From positions 46,776,874-46,840,873 of the forward strand of contig NC_080082.1 of assembly GCF_949987535.1 (NCBI RefSeq): a stretch of DNA of 64,000 bases. The letters are read 5' to 3'. Positions 20,117-29,429 of this stretch are shown here, in pieces (the stretch's first letter is position 1; every line of letters begins with the position of its first letter). Position numbers and translations under genes: made by a program. The notes under the pieces were generated by a model. That model was not told the origin of the DNA. It saw only the letters and a program-made list of their open reading frames with translations, and ran no database searches. This DNA is from Balaenoptera acutorostrata. Lineage: Eukaryota; Chordata; Mammalia; Artiodactyla; Balaenopteridae.

Positions 20117-22378
20117 GTTACCAGAGCCGAGAGATGGACCGCACTCTGTCTGAGAACTCTGTCCCTGCCCTGAGGCAGCTGGGCCTGCAAGCAGCACTGC
20201 TGCTATTCTGTTAGTAATGAATGTTGGGGAATTCCCCTTATTTCAGGTTCCTGACACCTGCCCAGAAAGAGTCCTACTGAATGTAGTCTACCCATTCCCG
20301 TCCCTTATTTCCATGTCTCCCTGCAGGACTGGGACTCAGCTGCAGGTCATGCAGCCACATGCTCATAGAGGGCTCTGCACCAAAATGGCTTGAGTATCTG
20401 CAACCTGCTGTGGGCTCACTACCCCATCTCACTCATGACAACCTTCAGCTTCTTCGGCCACCTGTCTCTCAGCTGGAGTGCTCTTGCATTTGGGGGATGG
20501 GTTCTTCCTCCTATGTGTGGTCCCACATGCAACAATCTGTTTAGCAGTCTGCCTCCCCTGCCTCATGACTACAACAACCTTCAACCCCCACCCCAAGCAC
20601 ATCCCCTGGGATCACTGGAACTTGGGACCTGCACCCTCCCTCTCACCCTCGCCCTCCAGCCCTGCCCTCATTCACAGGGAACAAGAGAGCTGCTGGCCAC
20701 AGTCTCGCTCCATCCCATGACAGCTCCTCCTGAAGTCTCACTTCCCCTGATCTCCATAGGTCAAAGGAGGACACAGACACTCATCTCTGGGTTGTCAGAG
20801 CCCTCTTCCCGAGGCTGTGAAACAAGGCTTTTGTTCTCCCGACAACATCCACTGACAGCACTGCCCAAGTGGCTGGTCCCCATCTCCTACTGGAGGCTCT
20901 TCAACCACTTAACACGGTTTTTCAATTTCCACTGTTCATGCCCATACATCTCCATCCTGGCGAATGGAATGCCACGGGAACTTTCTTCTTCAAAATTCTG
21001 ATGAATGACATTTTTACCCTGGAATGATCCCTAAGTTAAAGTGAGATTCACCAATATTCATTTTGTGATAATGGCATAGAGCACCAGATCCAAAATTCAT
21101 GGCAAGCACACTCTGCAACATTCTCCTCCTTGAATGCAGGCAGGGACAATGTCTGACTCTATGTATATGCATGTATGCACACCCGTCCTGGCATATCTGC
21201 ATGTATGCAGTGCACACGTGCATGCACACTCCCCCCACATGCAGCCCATGGCACACCCCATCCCTCAGACTCAGTCCAGTGGCATTGTAGGAACCAACCA
21301 TCCCAGGGACAGCTGAGTGACAGGCTTTCTCAGTCAAAAGGAAGGCAGATGGGCAGATGTGAATTTGGAGGAAGAGAAGAGACAGTAATGGGTGTTTGGT
21401 GTCTCCCATCTACTGCCAGCTAGGAAGGAATTCATCAATTCCACCACTCATCCAAACACGGCATGATGCTGGTGGGGGGCAAACACAGCCTGGGATGCCT
21501 GCTCTCTCCCGTGCAGGGAAGCAGGGAGGATGGAGCATGGGCTGGGCTTGGGTACTGGGACTGTATCAGTGGGAGCCCAAGGCTCACAGCTGGTCCCAGG
21601 CGAAGGAGAGTGCTGAGCTCCAAAGAACTCTCCCAGGGTCTTCAGTGAGTGTCTTTAAGTCAAGAGCATTTGTTGGAATAAAGAAGACTCTTCACAAGTC
21701 ACAAAAAAGATCCTTGCTCCTCACTCCCATGGGTAGCAAGAGATGACCCTCTCCATCTCACAAACCCCAAAGCCCCCTCTCTGGCCATTGACAAACCTTT
21801 CTTCTCCGTGTCCTGCCCCACATGACTGCCCACACCAACCCCACCCCAGGAACATTCCTGTTTATTTCCTCCTTTCCTAGCCTTATGCCTCTAATCTGTG
21901 TGTATTTCTCATTACTGTGCCTAGGAACACTGATGCAATGTGAATAAGGAGTTAGGGGCTGCATCCCACCTTTCTGACCATCTTCCAACCGTTATAATTC
22001 ATCATCACCTATTGGCAAGCAGCCACCGTGCTCCATGGCAAGAAGGTACACAGTGGCAGTGGCGTGAAAACATTTTGTTTGCATGTTTTACTAGATGTAT
22101 AATTTTTTTTTCTTTTCTTCCTCCTTTTGACCCACAGGAAAGAGAACCCTAAATCCCCACACCTTGCCATTCATAAATCTTCTGTCCCTAATTGTGCCTC
22201 TGGGGATGCTCTTGGACAGTCTTTCGGAGGAAATGCTACCTGGTCTTCCAAGGTTTGGTTTATTACCTCGGCTGCTTTCTGCCAAGTTTGCTCTGTCGTG
22301 AGAGCTGTTTCTTTAAATATTTGAGTTATTTACTATGAGGAAATAGGGTGGTGATAATCAGAGCTGGGGCTTTTTGCT

Positions 22379-22412
<34 letters not shown>

Positions 22413-22914
22413 CAAGACACATAACTGTCCTCTTCCACTTCCTAAAATATTCCTCAACTAAGATTTTCATCAACCCCACTGGTGGCCCAGTGCTGCTTGG
22501 GTGGGTTTCTGAGGACTGTTGACACAGAGTGGGGCACAGAGTTCATGAATGGTGAGTTACCACTAGCACCCCCTCTCCCTAGAAGAGACCCCTGCCCTGA
22601 AGCCACACCCATCCTCTTCTCTGTGCCCCAGTGTGCAAGTTCTAATGCATTAAAGGAAAAAACTGGGGGGGGGGGCAACGCTTTGCTATTTCCACTTCCA
22701 AAAATGTTGAGGATGAAGTTGATACATTCTTAAGGAGGAAGAAAAAGAAGAAGAAAGTAGAGGACTGTCATGGCCAAAGCAGAGAGAATAGATGAGGCAT
22801 TGTGGGATAACGGGACTGCCACAGGAACAGAAACCCTTATAGGGAGAGTCTCTGTGTGGGGGAGAGGAGCTGTGGGCAGAGCAGTTATTAGAATTTGAGC
22901 CAGAGGTCAAATTA
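20117..22914. other. Unique sequence; no exon recognised
   Basis: Non-repeat DNA, with a GC- and pyrimidine-rich part at 20.3-21.0 kb, a CA/TG-rich purine-pyrimidine stretch at 21.14-21.24 kb, a (TA)n tract at 22.38-22.41 kb and a G9 run near 22.67 kb. The 203-codon open frame at 20390-21001 has no domain, no signal or coiled-coil pattern and is rich in S/P/L, so I regard it as chance. Confidence 0.5.
22379..22413. repeat. (TA)n microsatellite
   Basis: About 16 TA units with one early TACA interruption, ending in 'tacaagac'. Confidence 0.95.
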
Positions 22915-22950
22915 CAGGGAGGGAGAAATTAGGAGTGTAGGATTACCAAT
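22915..22950 (+). mobile_element. Left piece of an older L1 3' end split by a younger L1
   Basis: 'agggagggagaaattaggag' and 'gtgtaggattaccaat' correspond to the L1 3' UTR words that in sister copies precede 'gggattagcagatgc'. The sequence resumes at 27072 with 'aggagtataagattaacaat' (the duplicated target) and continues through the same tail. The split therefore shows nesting. Confidence 0.65.
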
Positions 22951-24040
22951 TTTGTTTATCTTCTCAAAGAACCAGCTTTTAGTTTTATTGATATTTGCTA
23001 TCGTTTCCTTCATTTCTTTCTCATTTATTTCTGATCTCATCCTTATGATTTCGTACCTTCTGCTAACTTTGGGTGTTTTTGTTGTTGTTCTTCTTCTTCT
23101 CTAATTGCTTTCGGTGTAAGGTTAGGTTGTTTATTGAGATTTTTCTTGTTTCTTGAGGTAGGATTGTATTGCTATAAACTTCCCCCTTAGAACTACTTTT
23201 GCTGCATGCCATAGGTTTTGGGGTGTCGTGTTGTCATTGTCATTTGTTTCTAGATTTTTTTTGATTTCCTCTTTGATTTCTTCAGTGATATCTTGGTTAT
23301 TTAGTAGTGTATTGTTTAGCCTCTATGTGTTTGTATCATTTACATTTTTTTCCTGTAATTAATATCTAGTCTCACAGCGTTGTGGTCAGAAAAGATACTT
23401 GATACGATTTCAATTTTCTTAAATTTACCAAGGCTTGATTTATGACCAAAGATATGGTCTCTCCTGGAGAATGTTCCATGAGCACTTGAGAAGGAAGTGT
23501 ATTCTGTTGTTTGTGGATGGAATGTCCTATAAATATCAATTAAAAGTCCATCTTGTTTAATGTGTCATTTAAAGCCTATTTATTTAAATGTGTTTAAACG
23601 TGCTTCTTTATTTATTTTCATTTTGGATGATCTGTCCATTGGTGAAAGTGGGGTGTTAAAGTCCCCTACTATGATTGTGTTACTGTTAATTTCCCCTTTT
23701 ATGACTGCCAGCATTTGCTTTATGTATTGAGGTGCTCCTATGGTGGGTGCATAAATATTTGTAATTGTTATATCTTCTTCTTGGATTGATCCCTTGATCA
23801 TTATGTAGTGTCCTTCTTTGTCTCTTGTAACAGTCTTTACTTTAAAGTCTATTTTGTCTAATATGAGTATTGCTACTCCAGCTTTCTTTTGATTTCCATT
23901 TGCATGGAATATCTCTTTCCATCCCTCACTTTCAGTCTGTATGTGTCCCTAGGTCTGAAGTGGGTCTCTTGTAGACAGCATATATATGGCTTTTTTTTTT
24001 TTGTATCCATTCAGCCAGTCTGTGTCTTTTGGTTTGAGCA
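22951..24040 (-). pseudogene. Inverted L1 ORF2 endonuclease segment
   Basis: Read on the minus strand from 24040 this covers ORF2p from roughly residue 22 to 340. The APE-type endonuclease signature is visible: LAEWIQKQDPYICCLQETHF (the QETH catalytic Glu region), DKEGHYIMIKGSIQEEDI, TNIYAPTIGAPQYIKQ and VGDFNTPLSPMDRS (the GDFN catalytic motif). It ends in the linker at SWFFEKINKI. A poly-A-like insertion near 23990-24002 and several stops and frameshifts break it. Because it is reversed relative to the rest of the element, it cannot be part of a working ORF2. Confidence 0.9.
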
Positions 24041-26710
24041 TGTAAGTAGAAGACTCAAATCAACAGAATTAGAAATGAAAAAGGAGAAGTAACAACTGAC
24101 ACTGCAGAAATACAAAGGATCATGAGAGATTACTACAAGCAACTATATGCCAATAAAATGGACAACCTGGAAGAAATGGACAAATTCTTAGAAAGTACAA
24201 CCTTCCAAGACTGAACCAGGAAGAAACAGAAAATATAAACAGACCAATCACAAGCACTGAAATTGAAACTGTGATTAAAAATCTTCCAACAAACAGCAGC
24301 CCAGGACCAATGGCTTCACAGGCGAATTCTACCAAACATTTAGAGAAGAGTTAATGCCTATCATTCTCAAACTCTTCCAATATATAGCAGAGGGAGTAAC
24401 ACTCCCAAACTCATTCTACAAGGCCACCATCACCCTGATACCAAAACCAGACATAGATGTCACAAAAAAAGAAAATTACAAGCCAATATCACTGATGAAC
24501 ATAGATGCAAAAATCCTCAACAAAATACTAGCAAACAGAATCTAACAGCACATTAAAAGGATCATACCCCATGACCAAGTGGGGCTTATCCCAGGAATAC
24601 AAGGATTCTTCAATATACGCAAATCAATCAATGTGATACACCATATTAACAAATTGAAAAATAAAAACCATATGATCATCTCAATAGATGCGGAAAAAGC
24701 ATTCAACAAAATTCAACACCCATTTATGATAAAAACCCTCCAGAAAGTATGCATAGAGGGAACCTACCTCAGCATAATAAAGGCCATATATGACAAACCC
24801 ATAGCCAACAACGTTCTCAATGGTGAAAAACTGAAACCATTCCCTCTAAGATCAGGAACAAGACAAGGGTGCCCACTCTCACCACTATTATTCAACATAG
24901 TTTTGGAAGTTTTAGCCACAGCAATCAGAGAAGAAAAAGAGATAAAACGAATCCAAATCAGAAAAGAAGAAGTAAAACTGTCCTTGTTTGCAGGTGACAG
25001 AATACTATACAAAGAGAATCCTAAAGATGCTACCAGAAGCCTACTAGAGCTAATGTATGAATTTGGTAAAATAGCAGGATACAAAATTAAAGCACAGAAA
25101 TCTCTTGCATTCCTATACACTAACGATGAAAAATCTGAAAGAGAAATTAAGGAAACACTCCCATTTACCATTGCAACAAAAAGAATAAAATACCTAGGAA
25201 TAAACCTACCTAAGGAGAAAAAAGACATGTATGCAGAAAACTATAAGACACTGATGAAAGAAATTAAAGATGCTACAAACAGATGGAAAGATATACTATG
25301 TTCTTGGATTGGAAGAATCAGCATTGTGAAAATGACTATACTACCCAAAGCAATCTACAGATTCAATGCAATCCCTATCAAACTACCACTGGCATTTTTC
25401 ACAGAACTAGAACAGAAAATTGCACAATTTGTATGGAAACACAAAAGACCCTGAACAGCCAAAGCAATCTTGAGAAAGAAAAACAGAGCTGGAGGAATCA
25501 GGCTCCCTGACTTCAGACTATACTACAAAGCTACAGTAAACAAGACAGTATGGTACTGGCACAGAAACAGAAATATAGATCAACGGAACAGGATAGAAAG
25601 CACAGAGATAAACCCACACAGCTATGGTTAACTAATCTATGACAAAGGAAACAAGGATATACGATGGAGAAAAGACAGCCTCTTCAATAAGTGGTGCTGG
25701 GAAACTGGACAGCTACATGTAAAAGAATGAAATTAGAACACTTTCTAACACTATACACAAACATAAACTCAAAATGGATTAAAGACTTAAATGTAAGGCC
25801 AGACACTATCAAACTCTTAGAGGAAAACTTAGGCAGAACACTCTATGACATAAATCACATTAAGATCCTTTTTGACCCACCCCCTAGAGTAATGGAAATA
25901 AAAACAAAAATAAACAAATGGGACCTAATGAAACTTCAAAGCTTTTGCACAGCAAAGGAAACCATAAACAAGACGAAAAGACAGCCCTCAGAATCGGAGA
26001 AAATATTTGCAAATGAAGCAACTAACAAAGGATTAATCTCCAAAATATACAAGCAGCCCATGCAGCTCAATATCAAAAAAACAAACAACCTAATCCAAAA
26101 ATGGGCAGAAGACCTAAATAGACATTTCTCCAAAGAAGAGATATAGATTGCCAACAAACACATGAAAGGATGCTCAACACCACTAATCATTAGACAAATG
26201 CAAGTCAAAACCACAATGAGGTATCACCTCACAGTGGTCAGAATGGGCATCATCAGAAAATCTATAAACAATAAATGCTGGAGAGAATGTGGAGGAAAGG
26301 GAACCCTCTTACACTGTTGGTGGGAATGTAAATTGATACAGCCACTATGGAGAACAGTATGGAGGTTCCTTAAAAAACAAAAAATAGAACTACCATATAA
26401 CCCAGCAGTCCCACTACTAGGCATATACCCTGAGAAAACCATAATTCAAAAAGAGTCATGTACCACAATGTTCACTGCAGCTCTATTTACAATAGACAGG
26501 ACATGGATGCAACTTAAGTATCTATTGACAGATGAATGGTTAAAGAAGATGTGGCACATATATACAATGGAATATTACTCAGCCATAAAAGGGAACAAAA
26601 TTGAGTTATTTGTAATGAGGTGGATGGACCTAGATTCTGTCATACAGAGTGAAGTAAGTCAGAAAGAGAAAAACAAATACCGTATGCTAATGCACATATA
26701 TAGAATCTAA
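24041..26710 (+). pseudogene. L1 ORF2 remnant (RT to C-terminus) with altered FADD box
   Basis: Sense part of ORF2. 24354-24545 encodes the RT entry ([31 protein letters not shown]), and a stop follows. 24579-25454 (291 codons) encodes the RT palm with [15 protein letters not shown] and [20 protein letters not shown]. The second catalytic box reads LFAGDRILY where active L1s have FADD, so one of the two metal-binding Asp is Gly. Later segments carry the thumb ([13 protein letters not shown]), then 25691-26146 ([26 protein letters not shown]) and 26162-26710 ([18 protein letters not shown] to [10 protein letters not shown]). Frame breaks separate them. Dead copy. Confidence 0.93.
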
Positions 26711-27071
26711 AAAGAAATGGTTATGATGAACCTAGAAGTAGGACAGGAATAAAGATGCAGACATAGAGAATGGACTTGAGGATATGGCAGGGGGGAGGGT
26801 AAGCTGGGACAAAGTGAGAGAGTAGCACTGACATATATACACTACCAAATGTAAAATAGATAGCTAGTGGGAAGCAGCTGCACAGCACAGGGAGATCAGC
26901 TCAGTGCTTTGTGACCACCTAGAGGGGTGGGATAGGGAGGGTGGAAGGGAGACACAAGAGGGAGGGGATATGGGTATATATGTATACGTACAGCTGATTC
27001 ACTTTGTTATACAGCAGCAACTAACACAACAATGAAAAGCAGTTATACTCCAATAAAGATGTACAAAAAAA

Positions 27072-27305
27072 AGGAGTATAAGATTAACAATAGAAGCTAC
27101 TATATATAAAGTAGATAAGCAACAAGGATTTACTGTATAACACATGGTATATTCAACATCTTGTAATAACATATAATAGAATATAAAAAATAACTGAATC
27201 ACTTTGCTGTACCCCTGAAACTAACACCGTATTGTAAATCAACTATACTTCAATAAATGAATAAAATAAAGTAAAATAAAATAATATAAAATAAAATAAA
27301 ATGGC
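27072..27305 (+). mobile_element. Right piece of the older L1 3' end (nested host)
   Basis: After the duplicated target, the older tail continues: 'gctactatatataaagtaga', 'taagcaacaaggatttactg', 'tatattcaacatcttgtaat', 'tgaatcactttgctgtac', 'ctatacttcaataaatg' and an (AAAT)-like A-rich end. It belongs to the same 3' UTR family as 2750-3052 and 28365-28630. Confidence 0.8.
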
Positions 27306-27555
27306 CCTGTCTCACTCCCCAGCTCAGAGATTTTGAAGCACAGGTACAGGGAAACGCAATTTCTGGTGGGTTCCACCTCCTCCCCCTGCCTCCAGCTGAG
27401 CATCCTCGAGGGCATGAAAGTGTACTGCAGGTGCACAGAGAGAGAAAACAAGGTTGAAACCCCCAAAGTCAGACTCAGGGTGAATTTGTGAGATCTTGGA
27501 AATAACCCCCAATCAGAGTATCCATGTTCTCACCTTTAAAACAGAGGGGGTTGGA
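27306..27555. other. Unique sequence
   Basis: No repeat, exon or RNA signature recognised. Short open frames on the minus strand only. Confidence 0.4.
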
Positions 27556-28172
27556 CTAAGGTTGCCACGTAAAATATAGGACACTCAGCTAAATTTGAAT
27601 TTCAGATTTCAGATAAGCAATGAATGTGAGATAAGTAATTTGAATTTCAGATAAGCAATGAATAAAATTCTTTAGTATAAGTATGTCCCAAATATTTCAT
27701 GGGACATGAATATACTAAGAATTTACTCACTGTTCATCTGAAATTCAATTTTAATATTTATTTATTTATTTATTTTCTTAATTTTTTGGCTGTGTCGGGT
27801 CTTAGCTGTGGCACGTGGGGCCTTCATTGTGGCACGTGGGATCTTTAGCTGCAGCGCATACACTTCTTTGTGGCACACAGGCTTCTCTCTAGTTGTGGCA
27901 TGCGGGTTTTCTCTCTCTAGTTGTGACGCACGTGGGCTCTGTAGTCTGTGGCATGTGGGCTCTCTCATTGAGACGTGTGAGCTCAGTAGTTGTGGTGAGC
28001 AGGCTTAGTTGCCCCACGGCATGTGGGAATCTTAGTTCCCCATCCAGGGATCGAACCCATGCCCCCTGCATTGGGAGGGGGATTCTTTAGCACTGGACCA
28101 AAAGGAAGTCCCTGAAATTCAATTTTAACTGGACATTCTGTTTGTTTGTTTGTCTTTTCGAGGTCCGGCAAA
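27556..28172. mobile_element. Palindromic (MITE-like) element split by a SINE
   Basis: The left arm 'gttgccacgtaaaatatagg' followed by 'acactcagctaaatttgaat' is mirrored on the right as the inverted 'tgaaattcaattttaactgg' and 'cattctgtttgtttg...aggtccggcaa'. The centre (27676-27718) is itself an imperfect palindrome ('agtataagtatgtcccaaat' against 'catgggacatgaatatact'). Removing the SINE and its duplicated target leaves about 245 bp with long terminal inverted repeats and no coding capacity. A partial internal duplication of 'tttgaatttcag...ataagcaatgaat' is present at 27590-27663. This is typical of a non-autonomous DNA transposon, but I cannot name the family. Confidence 0.6.
27738..28128 (-). 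mobile_element. Older CHR-type long SINE, antisense, 17-bp TSD
   Basis: The antisense head 'ggaccaaaaggaagtccctg' lies on the right and the TTTATTTATTTA tail on the left. The middle is an expanded set of 'gtggcatgtgggctct'-like units. Direct repeats 'ctgaaattcaattttaa' at 27738-27754 and 28112-28128 match perfectly. CpGs in the body are mostly decayed to TG/CA, so it is older than the copies at 11.2 and 19.6 kb. Confidence 0.9.
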
Positions 28173-28364
28173 ATTTCCAAGGCTTCTTTGAATTCTGCCA
28201 TTCTCTGCTTTCTGTCTCCACCCTGATGGGAGTGGCAGGAGAGAGCCACAGTTCCATGGGTGAGGGGGATGCACACACAAGATGAGAAATGTTCTTGGAT
28301 CAGTGCTGTCCACTGCGAGGAAGGCAAACACAGAGACAAAAGAGGGAACGGATTGGGGGTTTGG

Positions 28365-28501
28365 GATTAGCAGATGCAAACTCTTCTATATAGAATGGAT
28401 AAACAACAAGGTCCACTATATATCACAAGGAACTATATTCAATATCCTATGATATACCATAATGGAAAAGAAAATGAAAAAGAATATATATATATGTATT
28501 T

Positions 28502-28551
<50 letters not shown>

Positions 28552-28630
28552 AACTAAATCCTTTGCTGTACAGTAGAAATTAACACATTATTGTAAATCA
28601 ACTATACTTCAGTAAAATAAATTTAAAAAA
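28365..28630 (+). mobile_element. L1 3' end with long (TA)n tract
   Basis: Nearly the same tail as at 2750-3052: 'gggattagcagatgcaaact', 'gaatggataaacaacaaggt', 'ggaactatattcaatatcct', a (TA)n/(TG)n tract, 'ttgctgtacagtagaaatta' and 'caactatacttcagtaaaat'. Only 3' UTR is present, so it is a 5'-truncated insertion. Confidence 0.85.
28483..28550. repeat. (TA)n microsatellite in L1 tail
   Basis: Long alternating TA tract interrupted by 'tgtatttgtatgtgtg'. It is expanded compared with the sister L1 tail at 2.9 kb. Confidence 0.95.
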
Positions 28631-29429
28631 TAAAACCAAGTGAGTCAAGATTTATTAAAAACACCCAGGTCATCGAGAGTAACTCTGACCCACTGGGTTT
28701 GGACACCCAAACCTGCAGAGTCTGGACCACCTAATGTCAGGGAGCAACTGGGAGACACTAATTCATAATTTAAAGGATAAATTCTGTGTAATCTGTCTTA
28801 ATAACCCCAGAAACTGACACTTACACCAGAAGGAAAAAAAAAAAGGCTAATACTCTGTGTGACAAATTGTATTCATTTTTTGTTTTTTTTGTCTAAACCA
28901 CTAATTATTTTACCTGTATGAAATTCCTCTATTATTTTCACTGCTGGAAAATCACAGGGTGGTAAGTGCTGCTAGTACCTGTCACAGACAAGGCATAAAT
29001 AATGCAAGACAATAAAACCTCATAGAGCACGGCGCGCACAGTAGTGGCTTGTCGGGCTTGCCAATAAAACAAAACATCAAAGCAAAAAACATTAACCAAA
29101 AGTAGCCTGCAAAAAGGTACGTGGCAAGTGAGTTTGAAGACTGAATTCCTAATATCCCTGGACAGCAGACCTCACAGATCAGGGAGATTGGGGGGAAATG
29201 TCCTGGAGAAGGAGGCTGGCAAGGAGCTGTCAAGATAGGAACGAGCTGCTCACAGGATGGGAAGCACCATCCTGCACATCTGGTTAGCACTTTACAGTTT
29301 ACAAATTGTTCATGGATCTTCCCCCCAACTGCATGCAATAAGACAAAACCCTGCTATTCTCCAGGAACTGACTCTTGGAGAGGTCTGTGATTTGACCAAG
29401 GGTACTAAGATTTAGGGAAGAGATGGTGA
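28631..29429. other. Unique sequence with a weak MIR-like patch
   Basis: No exon recognised. Around 29285-29400, 'cactttacagtttacaaatt', 'ggaactgactcttggagagg' and 'ctgtgatttgaccaagggta' weakly resemble an antisense MIR. A-run at 28831-28842. Confidence 0.4.

Larger units (their letters stand above)
22931..27091 (+). mobile_element. L1 with 5' inversion (twin priming) and 20-bp TSD
   Basis: The segment 22951-24040 is antisense ORF2 endonuclease sequence, while 24041-27071 is sense ORF2 plus 3' UTR. The inverted part ends in L1 coordinates at the codons for SWFFEKINKI, and the sense part resumes a few codons later at [13 protein letters not shown], so almost nothing is lost at the switch. The whole is flanked by 'aggagtgtaggattaccaat' (22931-22950) and 'aggagtataagattaacaat' (27072-27091), 17 of 20 identical. 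The 3' UTR ends 'ctccaataaagatgtac' plus an A-run. It lies inside an older L1 tail. Confidence 0.93.

Noticed and set aside
19612..20190. 192-codon minus-strand open frame
   Set aside because: It runs across the SINE and the L1; residues such as [12 protein letters not shown] repeat because of the SINE's internal duplication, not because of a protein.
20390..21001. 203-codon plus-strand frame that begins like a membrane protein
   Set aside because: Hydrophobic runs come from pyrimidine-rich DNA. No family motif, no splice-site support, and other frames overlap it.
21130..21260. CA/TG-rich stretch considered as a microsatellite or Z-DNA element
   Set aside because: The repeats are irregular (ATGTATGCA and GCACAC words) and do not form a consistent unit.
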